A stretch of 64,000 nt of DNA from an uncultured Muribaculaceae bacterium (GCA_947628305.1 CANQZG010000001.1:1-64000); one strand, 5' to 3'. Counted from the stretch's first letter, positions 51,289 through 60,679 are shown. Program-made: numbers and translations. Notes: a model not told the origin generated them from the letters alone.

Positions 51289-52131
51289 TTAGTGGGTAGC
51301 TGCGAATGTCTGAACGATAGAGAAACCGATTTCGTCGATTGCGTAGGTGAGGTTATCAATCTTATTGGTGTAGAAGTTGTAAGAGATAACGGCGAATGCA
51401 CCGGTTGCGATACCGAAAGCGGTATTGATAAGTGCCTCAGAGATACCGGTCGAAAGTTCAGTCGAGTCAGGCGCGCCTGAAGCTGCAAGAGCCTGGAACG
51501 ACTTAATCATACCAATCACAGTACCGAGAAGACCGACGAGAGTACCGAGGGTTGTCATTGTAGCCACAATGGGGAGATTCTGCTGGAGAGCGGGCATCTC
51601 AAGGGCGGTAGCCTCCTCAACCTCTTTCTGAAGGGTAGCGATTTTCTGTTCTTTTGAGAGGACGGTGTTCTGGTCCATTTCCTGATAACGTACAAGCGCA
51701 GCGGCAACTACGGCAGCAACTGAACCTTTCTGATTCTTGCAGAGAGCCTGTGCGCCTGCGATGTCGTTCTTGGCGAGACAAGCCTTGACACCGGCAACGA
51801 ACTTGGAGATGCTGCCTTTACCCTTGGCGCTCGAGAGAGCAATCCAACGTTCAACAGAGAGGACAATCACAGTGAGGAAAAGGGTCTGCAGAATAGGCAC
51901 GATAACACCACCTTTATAGATAGTTCCCCAAAGGTCTTTGGGATGTCCTTCTTCAAAGTGCATTTCATGACCGAACCAGAAGATGAACAGCAATACAGCC
52001 ACGACAAAACATGCGATAATCACCAGGAACGCATTCTTGATACCGGCAACGTTGCTACCTTCTTTCTTTTGTGCTTTGGCCTTAGCTACTGGACGAGCGG
52101 GTTGAGCGGGATTAGTTTTTGGAGTTTCCAT
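51289..52131 (-). CDS. exbB: ExbB/TolQ/MotA-family proton channel subunit
   Basis: The 280-residue protein has an N-terminal helix (FLVIIACFVVAVLLFIFWFG), a second helix (VPILQTLFLTVIVLSVERWIAL) and two C-terminal helices with LPIVATMTTLGTLVGLLGTV and GISEALINTAFGIATGAFAV. This is the ExbB/TolQ layout of the proton channel. It is the first gene of the TonB complex operon. A perfect promoter lies about 275 bp upstream, giving an unusually long leader. Confidence 0.94.
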   Translation of the reverse strand: METPKTNPAQPARPVAKAKAQKKEGSNVAGIKNAFLVIIACFVVAVLLFIFWFGHEMHFEEGHPKDLWGTIYKGGVIVPILQTLFLTVIVLSVERWIALSSAKGKGSISKFVAGVKACLAKNDIAGAQALCKNQKGSVAAVVAAALVRYQEMDQNTVLSKEQKIATLQKEVEEATALEMPALQQNLPIVATMTTLGTLVGLLGTVIGMIKSFQALAASGAPDSTELSTGISEALINTAFGIATGAFAVISYNFYTNKIDNLTYAIDEIGFSIVQTFAATH

Positions 52132-52404
52132 ACTTTGAAAATTACTTTAATAGATTGATTTGTTAGTTTGTTTTGTTATTAGTTTTGATGATTAATATTT
52201 CTCATGAATTGATATTATACCGCTTGACACCGTACATGCCGGGCATGTCGGGGGGATACTGAAACCCGCAAAGGGAGGAGTGTACATCTGAATCGTTATA
52301 TCATGGTCTGACATTAAGGGGATGATTCTCGTGCTTTACTTTCACAACTGCGGCCTTTGGCTTTCCATTTCAAGCTGTAGTGCGCTTTCTACAAAACGCT
52401 CTTG
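52132..52404 (-). promoter_or_regulatory. Long 5' leader of the exbB operon
   Basis: From the predicted start of transcription near 52398 to the exbB ATG at 52131 is about 265 nt with no open frame. It includes CCGGGCATGTCGG-like self-complementary sequence near 52235. The length suggests post-transcriptional control, but I recognise no known riboswitch. Confidence 0.4.
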
Positions 52405-52435
52405 CAAATTTAGATTTTAATTTCCAACTACCAAA
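52405..52435 (-). promoter_or_regulatory. Promoter of the exbB-exbD-exbD-tonB operon
   Basis: On the minus strand TTTG (52435-52432), a 19-bp spacer and TAAATTTG (52412-52405) match the Bacteroidetes consensus exactly. Confidence 0.75.
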
Positions 52436-52595
52436 ATTTTTCATCTCATTTTTATGTCATTCTTTCATTTCAACAGACCCAATCAACAAGTTTTGCTATT
52501 TTCCACCGTTTTTATGTTTAAAATCATAAATTATCAGCATCAAAACGAAAAAACATGCCCGGACAAACACCCCCGGAAGCAACCGTCCCCACGCA

Positions 52596-52745
52596 GAGTG
52601 TTGCAAAACTCACATATTGGCATCGCAGGGACGCGTCAACATGCGCGTTCTCCATTACAAATAGCTGACAATCAGCAATTCCATCGGACGCGTCCGTTGA
52701 CGCGTCCCTACGATTTTTCATAAAACATTAGTTTTGCAACACCTC
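52596..52745. repeat. 150-bp inverted-repeat element C2
   Basis: Ends GAGTGTTGCAAAACT and AGTTTTGCAACACCTC are inverted copies. In reverse orientation the whole element aligns with C1 (32585-32734), same length, with long identical stretches such as TCGTAGGGACGCGTCAACG. It lies between the exbB leader and the PBP1A gene and encodes nothing. No target-site duplication was clear. Confidence 0.8.
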
Positions 52746-52861
52746 CCTACAGATTCCTAATCCCTAATTCCCAATTGATTAAACGTAGTTACATCCGGGG
52801 CATGGTGCGCCGCGACCTTACCTGTATACGGCAATACTACGACTTCCTTACAAAATACACA

Positions 52862-55252
52862 TCAGTCGAAGACTCCCTCAATTGATTCGTCAGCCTCCTC
52901 GGCTGGGGCTTCCTCGTCGGCGGCGAGCCCGTAGTCCTCCTTTTCGCAGAGGTCGATTTCGGCCGGGAAGTCAAACCGGGCCGACTGGGAATAAGGCAAT
53001 GAACTGTCAGCAAACACTTTTTTCATGAACAACCCATATATCGGCAGTGACATTGCCGCGCCCTGACCGTAGGCCATGGTGCTGAAATGTATATAGCGTT
53101 CGTCTCCACCGACCCAGGCACCCGCGACAAGCTGCGGGGTAAATCCCATGAACCATCCGTCGGCATTATAGTTGGTCGTTCCCGTCTTGCCTCCGAGTTG
53201 AGCCGATATGTTATATGGGCCTCCGCGGAGACGTCGGCCCGTACCGCTGTCAACGACGTTGAGAAGCATCGAAAGGATACGGTAATAGGCCGTCTCTGAA
53301 ATCACCTCGGTGTGCTTTGGCGAAAATTCGGCGATTATGTTACCGTTGTTATCGGCGATTGCGGTGACAAAAACAGGGTCTACACGCATCCCTTGGTTGG
53401 CAAACGCCGTATAGGCCGTCACCATCTCCTTGACCGAGACATCCGACGGGCCGAGACACAGCGACATAACAGGAGGAAGCTCTGACGTGATACCGAAATT
53501 ATGCATAGTGCGCACGAGCGCAGGGGGCGATAGCTGCGAAATCAATCTCGCCGAAATCCAGTTGTTGGAGTTGGTCAACGCCCACCGCAGGTCAACCATC
53601 TCGCCTACCCTCGCACGACCGGAATTCCTCGGCATCCAGGTACGCCCCGATTCATCGGTTATGACCGGCTGTGTATTGGACAGCATGTCGCAGGGTGTGA
53701 AACCCTCCTCCATGGCGTAGGTATAAAGGAAAGGCTTGACAGTCGAGCCTATCTGACGGCGACCGGTCGACACCATGTCATATTGGAACGAGGAGAAGTC
53801 GGGGCCGCCGACGTAGGCCTTGACATGTCCGTTCAACGGGTCCATCGCCATGAAGCCACAACGCAGGAATGCCTTGTGGTACAACACCGAGTCCCTGGGG
53901 GTCATGACTGTATCCACATACCCGTTATAAGTGAACACCTTCATGTCACGCGGGGTGTTGAATTCACGCTCGATTTCCTCACGCGAGAACCCCGCGTTCT
54001 TCATCTGCCGGTAGCGGTCGGTATTGCGGATTGCCGCGCGTATGAGGTGGTTGGCCCTGATTTCTGACAACTCGGCACGGTTGGCCGTATAGGGTGCGGT
54101 GCGAGACCCGCGGATTTCACGGTTGAACGCGGGCTGTAGATAACGTCCCATGTGCTGTGCGACAGCCTCCTCGGCATACTGTTGCATGCGCGTGTCGATA
54201 GTCGTGTATATTTTCAACCCGTCATTGTATATGTCATACTTCGAGCCGTCAGGCTTAGGGTTCTTCTCAATCCAACCGAACAGGGGATTGTTCTCCCACT
54301 GTGTGGAGTCATCAAGGAATTTCTGCATCTCCCAGCCACGGTAATTGGAACGCTCAGGCTTGGTGGCGCGGAGCATGCGGCGCAACTCCTCGCGGAAATA
54401 GGGCGCGATACCATCCTTGTGGTCAACCTTATGGAACGACAGTTCCAACGGCAATGCCGACAGTGAGTCGACCTCGGCACGTGTCAGTTTTCCGGCCTTA
54501 CACATCTGCTCCAGCACGACGTTACGACGCTCACGGGTGCGCTCGTTATACCTGACAGGGTTATAATAAGACGGATTCTTCGCCATGCCCACAAGGGTGG
54601 CCGCCTCCTGTATATTAAGTTCCTCCGGCTTCTTGCCGAAATATACCCAGGCGGCCGATTTGATGCCAACCGCATTATAAAGGAAGTCAAACTGATTGAG
54701 ATACATTTTCAGGATTTCATCCTTGGAATAGTATCTCTCAAGTTTAACGGCTATCATCCATTCGATGGGTTTCTGCATGGCACGTGACAGCAACCCCGAA
54801 CTTGGGGTCGAATACAACTGCTTGGCGAGCTGCTGGGTTATCGTAGAGCCACCCCCCGCATTACGGTTTTGCAGAATAAGCGTCTTTACCAACACACGTC
54901 CCAAAGCCTGGGCGTCAATCCCCGAGTGCTCCTTGAACCGTGAATCCTCGGTCGCGATGAGCGCGTCAACAACATGCTGGGAAATCTCATCAAAATCGGC
55001 GTACACGCGGTTGCCGGTGTTTTTGAAATAACGGCCGATTTCCTTGCCGTCGGCCGAGTAAATCACGCTGGCAAATTTATCGGAGGGATTCTTCAGTTCC
55101 TCGATTGGCGGCATATACCCTATGACACCGTTATATACAAGAACGAAAAATAAAAATATACCTATTATAAATGCGGCGAACCCAAGCCACATCAATGTGA
55201 GCAATGTGCCGAGCGAACGCTTTTTATTCCTTTTGTTATCCTGTTTTTCCAT
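52862..55252 (-). CDS. Penicillin-binding protein 1A (bifunctional peptidoglycan synthase)
   Basis: This class A PBP polymerises and cross-links peptidoglycan at the inner membrane. The ATG at 55252 (MEKQDNKRNKKRSLG) is preferred because a short basic stretch then a helix (LLTLMWLGFAAFIIGIFLFF, begins about 18) follows. The 796-residue protein has the GT51 domain (ATEDSRFKEHSGID, GGSTITQQLAKQL) and the transpeptidase with RQIGSTVKPFLY (SxxK), TNSNNW (SxN) and LGGKTGTTNYNADGW (KTG). The C-terminus is acidic. Confidence 0.95.
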   Translation of the reverse strand: MEKQDNKRNKKRSLGTLLTLMWLGFAAFIIGIFLFFVLVYNGVIGYMPPIEELKNPSDKFASVIYSADGKEIGRYFKNTGNRVYADFDEISQHVVDALIATEDSRFKEHSGIDAQALGRVLVKTLILQNRNAGGGSTITQQLAKQLYSTPSSGLLSRAMQKPIEWMIAVKLERYYSKDEILKMYLNQFDFLYNAVGIKSAAWVYFGKKPEELNIQEAATLVGMAKNPSYYNPVRYNERTRERRNVVLEQMCKAGKLTRAEVDSLSALPLELSFHKVDHKDGIAPYFREELRRMLRATKPERSNYRGWEMQKFLDDSTQWENNPLFGWIEKNPKPDGSKYDIYNDGLKIYTTIDTRMQQYAEEAVAQHMGRYLQPAFNREIRGSRTAPYTANRAELSEIRANHLIRAAIRNTDRYRQMKNAGFSREEIEREFNTPRDMKVFTYNGYVDTVMTPRDSVLYHKAFLRCGFMAMDPLNGHVKAYVGGPDFSSFQYDMVSTGRRQIGSTVKPFLYTYAMEEGFTPCDMLSNTQPVITDESGRTWMPRNSGRARVGEMVDLRWALTNSNNWISARLISQLSPPALVRTMHNFGITSELPPVMSLCLGPSDVSVKEMVTAYTAFANQGMRVDPVFVTAIADNNGNIIAEFSPKHTEVISETAYYRILSMLLNVVDSGTGRRLRGGPYNISAQLGGKTGTTNYNADGWFMGFTPQLVAGAWVGGDERYIHFSTMAYGQGAAMSLPIYGLFMKKVFADSSLPYSQSARFDFPAEIDLCEKEDYGLAADEEAPAEEADESIEGVFD

Positions 55253-55296
55253 TATGCGAAAGATAGGTCTGTGAACTTGCCACACTATTCAATTTA

Positions 55297-55304
55297 CAAA
55301 ATTA
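55297..55304 (-). promoter_or_regulatory. -7 box of the PBP1A gene
   Basis: TAATTTTG on the minus strand, 44 bp before the chosen start. No -33 match at normal spacing. Confidence 0.45.
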
Positions 55305-55349
55305 AGAATTTTGCACTAATGTAATCATGTATCGTTAATTAATATTTGC

Positions 55350-55357
55350 TAATTTTG
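55350..55357 (+). promoter_or_regulatory. -7 box of ugd
   Basis: TAATTTTG, 23 bp before the ugd ATG, so a leader of about 17 nt. The -33 position shows CATG and is weak. Confidence 0.5.
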
Positions 55358-55380
55358 CAATCCAAACAGCATCTTTGTGT

Positions 55381-56691
55381 ATGAATATAGCGATTGTAGG
55401 GACAGGCTATGTCGGGTTGGTTTCCGGCACTTGTTTCGCCGAGATGGGTGTCGACGTGACGTGTGTCGATGTCGACAGTGATAAAATCGAGCGGCTGCAA
55501 GGTGGAGAAATACCCATCTACGAGCCGGGGCTTGACGAGATGGTGCGCCGCAACGTCGAGGCGGGACGTCTGCACTTCACCACCGAGCTAAAAGATGTCA
55601 TCGACAACGTCGAAGTGGTGTTCTCGGCGGTGGGCACGCCTCCCGACGAGGACGGTTCGGCCGACTTGAAATATGTGCTCGCGGTGGCAAGAACCTTTGG
55701 CCAGAACATCAACAAATACACCATCCTTGTCACAAAATCGACCGTCCCCGTGGGGACTGCACAAAAAGTGCGGGAAGCCATAAAGTCAGAACTGGAAAAA
55801 CGCAAGGCCGACATAGAATTTGATGTCGCATCCAACCCCGAATTCCTGAAAGAGGGCGCGGCCATCAAGGACTTCATGTCACCCGACCGCGTTGTCGTGG
55901 GGACTGACTCGGAACGCGCCCGCAAAGTCATGGCACGCCTGTACAAGCCGTTCATGGTCGTCAGCGACCGAATGATTTTCACTGATATTCCATCGGCCGA
56001 GATGATTAAATACGCGGCCAACTCAATGCTCGCCACACGCATATCGTTCATGAACGATATCGCCAACCTATGTGAACTCGTGGGGGCAGATGTCAACATG
56101 GTGCGCAAGGGCATAGGGTCTGACACCCGCATAGGTCGCAAGTTCCTTTATCCGGGATGCGGTTATGGCGGCTCATGCTTCCCCAAGGATGTAAAGGCAT
56201 TAATCAAAACCGCCGAGAAAAACGGGTACGACATGCAGGTGCTCAAAGCGGTAGAGAGTGTCAACGAAAGGCAGAAGTCAGTCCTGTTCGACAAATTCAT
56301 GGCTCATTTCGGGCCGTATGTCAAGGGAAAGATTGTCGCTATGTGGGGATTGTCGTTCAAACCCGAGACCGACGATATGCGCGAGGCCCCCTCGCTCGTG
56401 TTGATTGAAAAACTGACAGCCGCCGGCGTGACCGTCAAGGTCTATGACCCGGTGGCTATGGCCGAGTGCCGTAGACGTCTTGGTGACCGCGTCGTGTATT
56501 GCAACGACATGTATGAGGCGGCGATTGATGCTGATGCCGTTATGCTCGTGACCGAATGGAAACAGCTGCGTATGCCGTCACTCCCGGTTCTCTCACGCAC
56601 GATGCGTGACCGCGTCATCATTGACGGACGCAACATCTATGACAGCGATGAGCTCCGCGAGAACGGCTTCACCTATTACAAGATAGGCTGA
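55381..56691 (+). CDS. ugd: UDP-glucose 6-dehydrogenase
   Basis: Ugd oxidises UDP-glucose to UDP-glucuronate with NAD+, a precursor for surface polysaccharides. The ATG at 55381 (MNIAIVGTGYVGLVSGTCFAEMG) starts the NAD fold. The 436-residue protein has the substrate motif FDVASNPEFLKEGAAI, the catalytic Cys in YPGCGYGGSCFPKD and a C-terminal GLSFKPETDDMREAPS. Its end overlaps the convergent ThiF-like gene by 16 bp. Confidence 0.96.
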   Translation: MNIAIVGTGYVGLVSGTCFAEMGVDVTCVDVDSDKIERLQGGEIPIYEPGLDEMVRRNVEAGRLHFTTELKDVIDNVEVVFSAVGTPPDEDGSADLKYVLAVARTFGQNINKYTILVTKSTVPVGTAQKVREAIKSELEKRKADIEFDVASNPEFLKEGAAIKDFMSPDRVVVGTDSERARKVMARLYKPFMVVSDRMIFTDIPSAEMIKYAANSMLATRISFMNDIANLCELVGADVNMVRKGIGSDTRIGRKFLYPGCGYGGSCFPKDVKALIKTAEKNGYDMQVLKAVESVNERQKSVLFDKFMAHFGPYVKGKIVAMWGLSFKPETDDMREAPSLVLIEKLTAAGVTVKVYDPVAMAECRRRLGDRVVYCNDMYEAAIDADAVMLVTEWKQLRMPSLPVLSRTMRDRVIIDGRNIYDSDELRENGFTYYKIG

Positions 56692-57422
56692 TTGTCCCGT
56701 GACACGGACAACGTCACGAACCGCATTGTCAGCGCGTCAAACGTCAGCAGACGGTCGGTCAACAGTTCGCCCGTTCCGGCAAGGTATTTCAACACCTCTG
56801 TCGCCTGGACACACCCCACGATACCCACAACCGTATTCATGATACCGTTCACCGAACATGCCGTCTCCTCCCCGTCGGGTGTCGCGTCAAATATGTCCCT
56901 GTAACACGCGCTACCGGGGATATGGGTAAACACAAGTCCCGAAAAACGGGATACCGAACCGTGGACGTATGGCTTACATACATCTACACAGGCATCGTTA
57001 ACCAACAGGCGGCTCTCAAGACTGTCGGTGCAATCGACTACTATGTCATAACCTGAAATCAAGCCGGGGGCATTCTCCGCTGTAAGGCGGACAGGGTAGG
57101 TCAATATTTCGATATTATCATTTATACGCCTCATCGACTCTTTGGCCGACTCGACTTTCGGTCGTCCGACATCGGCCGTCCCGTGCATAATCTGCCGTTG
57201 CAAATTGCTCAATGACACGGTGTCAGGGTCAACCACACCGATTGTACCAACCCCGGCGGCGGCGAGATACAGAGCCACCGGCGAGCCCAGTCCGCCCGCT
57301 CCGACAACCAACACCCTGCCACACGATATGGCATGCTGTCCGGGGAGGTCGATTTCACACAGGGAGAGATGCCCCATGTAGCGTTGCCGCTGTTCGGCGG
57401 TAAACTGATAATCCGTCCTCAT
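56676..57422 (-). CDS. ThiF/MoeB/HesA-family adenylyltransferase lacking zinc cysteines
   Basis: Family members adenylate the C-terminus of ThiS- or MoaD-like proteins. The 248-residue protein has the ATP site VVGAGGLGSPVALYLAAAG (39-57), SNLQRQIMH and DCTDSLESRLLVND. The usual CYRC motif reads CYRD (173-176), and the usual C-terminal CPxCG tail is absent (the protein ends SRDNQPIL), so the structural zinc site is probably lost. It overlaps bioB by 4 bases. No ThiS or MoaD gene is adjacent, so the substrate is unclear. Confidence 0.82.
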   Translation of the reverse strand: MRTDYQFTAEQRQRYMGHLSLCEIDLPGQHAISCGRVLVVGAGGLGSPVALYLAAAGVGTIGVVDPDTVSLSNLQRQIMHGTADVGRPKVESAKESMRRINDNIEILTYPVRLTAENAPGLISGYDIVVDCTDSLESRLLVNDACVDVCKPYVHGSVSRFSGLVFTHIPGSACYRDIFDATPDGEETACSVNGIMNTVVGIVGCVQATEVLKYLAGTGELLTDRLLTFDALTMRFVTLSVSRDNQPIL

Positions 57423-58396
57423 GGCATCTTATATCCGGCTTCGGCCACAAGCCTCTTATCATCGGCGACTGTCGAACCGAGAGTCGTAAGCAGGTCTCCG
57501 ACAATGCCGCCATTGATTCCTATTTTCAATGCCTTCAGTTGTGCATCTCGGCTAAGGGATGCACGCCCACCGGCGAAACGTAATGTCGTCCCCGGATGAA
57601 TAAACCTGAAAAAAGCGACAGTATTCAGCACCTCATCATCTTCCAACGGAGGAGTCCCCTCCAACGGAGTTCCGGGTATCGGAATAAGGATATTGATAGG
57701 TATTGACACAGGGCCGATACGCCGCAGTGTCAACGCGAACTCGATGCGTTGCCGGCGGCTCTCCCCCATACCGATGATACCGCCACTACACACTTCCATA
57801 CCAACTTCGCGTGCCGTATCAATTGTCCTGATTTTATCTTCGATTGTATGGGTCGAACACAGATGCGGGAAATAGGACGGAGCGGTCTCAAGATTACAAT
57901 GATAACGTCTCACACCCGCATCATATAACCGCTGAAGTTCCTCGCGACCGAGAAGGCCCATTGACGCACACAGCCCCATACCTTCACCGCCATTGGCTTT
58001 CAATTCACGGTAATACCCACAAAGAGTGTCGAGCGACTTTCCCGAAATCGCCCTGCCACTTGTCACGAGAGAGAAACGGCCGATACCCTGACGACCGTTA
58101 TATATGGCCGTGTCCATGCACTCCTTGTGGCCGATGACGGGATAGGTCTCTATCGATGTATTGTAGTGAGCCGACTGGGCGCACCATTTACAATCCTCGG
58201 AACACTTACCCGAACGGGCATTTACTATCGAACATGAATCAAACACGTCAGAACAAAACCGACGGGTGATTTCACCCGCAGCGTCCCAAAGTTCCTTTTC
58301 CTGCGCCTTGTCAATGCCACAAAGCGTCATGGCTTCATCGGCGGTGATTTCCCCGCCGGCAAGTACTTTATCTTTAAGTCGTTTAATGTCTACCAT
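57419..58396 (-). CDS. bioB: Biotin synthase
   Basis: BioB inserts sulfur into dethiobiotin by radical SAM chemistry. The 325-residue protein has the radical SAM triad in GKCSEDCKWCAQSAHY, YHCNLETAP and NILIPIPGTPLEG, and the second cluster's ligands are likely the remaining conserved Cys. It precedes the ThiF-like gene with a 4-base overlap and is divergent from the BlaI-type regulator. No other biotin genes are in the window. Confidence 0.96.
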   Translation of the reverse strand: MVDIKRLKDKVLAGGEITADEAMTLCGIDKAQEKELWDAAGEITRRFCSDVFDSCSIVNARSGKCSEDCKWCAQSAHYNTSIETYPVIGHKECMDTAIYNGRQGIGRFSLVTSGRAISGKSLDTLCGYYRELKANGGEGMGLCASMGLLGREELQRLYDAGVRRYHCNLETAPSYFPHLCSTHTIEDKIRTIDTAREVGMEVCSGGIIGMGESRRQRIEFALTLRRIGPVSIPINILIPIPGTPLEGTPPLEDDEVLNTVAFFRFIHPGTTLRFAGGRASLSRDAQLKALKIGINGGIVGDLLTTLGSTVADDKRLVAEAGYKMP

Positions 58397-58497
58397 TGTC
58401 TTATTGGCTTATTAATCCTATTGGTCCCATAAACCTTATACAAAATTAGTAATTTGGGGCAACTCTACACTTTTTTCACAAAAAAACATGGAATTAT

Positions 58498-58552
58498 TTT
58501 GTCAACTAAAAAATTAGTTGCATATTTGCCACATCAACTAATAAATTAGTTC
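58498..58552 (+). promoter_or_regulatory. BlaI-type promoter with two operator palindromes
   Basis: TTTG (58498-58501) and CATATTTG (58521-58528; one mismatch to the -7 element) are 19 bp apart. The spacer is filled by the palindrome CAACTAA-AAAA-TTAGTTG (58503-58520). A second palindrome CAACTAAT-AA-ATTAGTTC (58535-58552) covers the start of transcription and ends 3 bp before the regulator's ATG. Centres are 32 bp apart, three helical turns. The layout implies autorepression. Confidence 0.8.
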
Positions 58553-58555
58553 AGC

Positions 58556-58948
58556 ATGGCAAAAAAAGGTAGAATCAAGTCATTACTCACCCCACGCGAG
58601 GAGGAGGTGATGCAGATGTTGTGGGATAACGGACCCAGTTTCGTCCGCGAACTTGTCGAGCGGTATCCCGACCCGCGTCCCCATGTCAACACTGTCTCGA
58701 CGGTCATACGCAACCTTGAGGAGAAAGGATTCGTAGGGCACGAGGCCGTAGGCGGCTCCTATCGTTACCACGCGTTGAAGGCCAAGGACGAATTCCGCGA
58801 CCGCTCGCTGCTGCACCTTGTCAAGGGATACTTCAACAACAGCTACCTCGGTGCAGTGTCAACACTTGTCGAGGAGGAGAAAATATCGCTCGACGAGTTG
58901 AAGGAACTTGTCGACATGATTGAGCGTAAACATCAGAGGGAGGAATGA
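58556..58948 (+). CDS. BlaI/MecI-family repressor
   Basis: This 130-residue winged-helix repressor has LTPREEEVMQMLWDNGPSFVRELVE split over helices 1-2 and the recognition region PHVNTVSTVIRNLEEKGFVGHE, then a C-terminal dimerisation helix. Family members are removed by proteolysis when the BlaR1 sensor is triggered. Two operator-like palindromes lie directly upstream. It overlaps the M56 sensor gene by 4 bases. Confidence 0.94.
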   Translation: MAKKGRIKSLLTPREEEVMQMLWDNGPSFVRELVERYPDPRPHVNTVSTVIRNLEEKGFVGHEAVGGSYRYHALKAKDEFRDRSLLHLVKGYFNNSYLGAVSTLVEEEKISLDELKELVDMIERKHQREE

Positions 58949-60585
58949 CAATGGGACACTTTGTTACATATATGTTCGTGGCAGGAATCACCCTGCTGTG
59001 CATGTACATTATCTATAAATGGCTCTTATCATCCGAGAACCAACCGACGTTCAACCGGGCGGTACTGTTGGGAATTTATGCCGTGGCATTCGGTGTTGCC
59101 GCATTACCGGGGTTTGAACACTCCTTTACTCCGGTCGCGACAGAGGCATCAATCGAGCCGGGTACACTTCAAGTAGCCGGCATCGCGGTAGACGAAGGTG
59201 CCGAGACTCCGGGATTTTGGATTCATCTTCCTTCAATATTGATATGGTTATACCTGGCAGGAGCCACCGCCATGACGGCGTTCACCGTTATTACATGGGC
59301 ACGCCTTGCGATGATTGTCAGGCGGGGCGAGAAATCGACATCAGGTCGGTACACCCTCGTGCTCACCGATGACAACGATGTCGCCCCGTTCAGCTGGTTG
59401 CACTACATCGTGATGAGCCACAAGGACTACGACAACGCGGGACAGATGATTATCGCCCATGAGACACGCCACCTTGACGCCCGGCATCCGCTCGACATGA
59501 TGTTGGCGCAGCTCGTCATCATCCTGCTGTGGTACAACCCCGCTTCTTGGCTCATGCGCGATGAGCTAAGGTCGGTACATGAATATCAGGCCGACATGGC
59601 CGTGTTGCGTTCAGGTATCGATGCCCGTTCCTACCAATTACTGCTTATAAAAAAGGCTGTCGGCAGAAGTTTTCCGGCCCTCGCCAACAGCCTGAATCAT
59701 AGTAAACTTAAAAAACGTATCACCATGATGCTAAAATCAAAATCGAGCAAGTCGCGCCGCATGCGTGCGCTTGCATTAGTCCCGGCAATCGCCGTGGCCG
59801 TCGCAGTAGTCAACACTCCGTTCATGACCCGCGCCCTTGACGCGATGCATGACTCAACGGCAGAGACATTCTCCGAGGTTGACAAAGTTAGTGAAAATAA
59901 CGCAACCGATGCAATTTCCGCAACTGAAATTGACGGATTGAAAGGCAATGTCGCCTCCGTTACCAAGACCGAAACGGAGACATCGGCTAAATCCGCCCCC
60001 AAAGTTAATGACAAAAAAGAAGAAATCACAATCAATATTGACGACAAACACGCCAAAGGGGAGGTAAAGGTATATGTCAACGGGAAATTGTACACCAAAG
60101 ACCTTAAAAACATTTCTCCTGAAGAAATCAAGTCGATAACCGTCAACAAAAAAGGCGAGGACGCCATCTATGTAACGTTGTACAAGGACGGCGAAAAACG
60201 CGCCTCCGCCAACCCTGACGCAGGACAGTCAGAGCCGCTCAAGGTCGTCAACGTCGCCTCTGAAAAGAGGCCACAGTTCCCGGGCGGGGAAAGCGCCATG
60301 ATGCAGTGGCTGGTACAGAACCTTAAGTTCCCGAAATCAGAGATGAACAACGCCGGCACACATCGTGTCGTAGTACAGTTTGTGGTGGAGACCGACGGCT
60401 CAATCGGCGAGACCAAGGTTATACGCAGCCAGGGCGAAGCATTCGACGCCGAAGCACAGCGAGTGGTAAAGGCCATGCCAAAATGGATTCCAGGCGAAAT
60501 TGACGGGAAACCGGCGGCCGTATATTACACACTACCCGTCTCATTCAAGGTTGATGCCCCCAAGAAGAACGAATCAAAGAAATAA
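58945..60585 (+). CDS. BlaR1-like M56 metallopeptidase sensor with C-terminal TonB domain
   Basis: The 546-residue protein has about four membrane helices (about 7-27, 38-56, 94-120, and one following the peptidase at 272-292) and the zinc motif AHETRHLDARH (HExxH at 172-176), with HEYQADMAVLRSG as the late metal ligand. A Ser/Thr/Lys-rich linker leads to a TonB C-terminal domain (about 430-540: RPQFPGGESAMMQWL, VVQFVVETDGSIGETKVI). No penicillin-binding sensor domain is present. It is co-transcribed with the BlaI-type repressor. The TonB end suggests sensing or contact at the outer membrane. Confidence 0.9.
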   Translation: MTMGHFVTYMFVAGITLLCMYIIYKWLLSSENQPTFNRAVLLGIYAVAFGVAALPGFEHSFTPVATEASIEPGTLQVAGIAVDEGAETPGFWIHLPSILIWLYLAGATAMTAFTVITWARLAMIVRRGEKSTSGRYTLVLTDDNDVAPFSWLHYIVMSHKDYDNAGQMIIAHETRHLDARHPLDMMLAQLVIILLWYNPASWLMRDELRSVHEYQADMAVLRSGIDARSYQLLLIKKAVGRSFPALANSLNHSKLKKRITMMLKSKSSKSRRMRALALVPAIAVAVAVVNTPFMTRALDAMHDSTAETFSEVDKVSENNATDAISATEIDGLKGNVASVTKTETETSAKSAPKVNDKKEEITINIDDKHAKGEVKVYVNGKLYTKDLKNISPEEIKSITVNKKGEDAIYVTLYKDGEKRASANPDAGQSEPLKVVNVASEKRPQFPGGESAMMQWLVQNLKFPKSEMNNAGTHRVVVQFVVETDGSIGETKVIRSQGEAFDAEAQRVVKAMPKWIPGEIDGKPAAVYYTLPVSFKVDAPKKNESKK

Positions 60586-60679
60586 CAGCTTTTATCAAGT
60601 AGCTACAACCCTGCGGGGGCGTGTTTCCGAGACGGAATACCACGCCCCTGCCATTTTACAATACTCCAATAAAAGCTTT

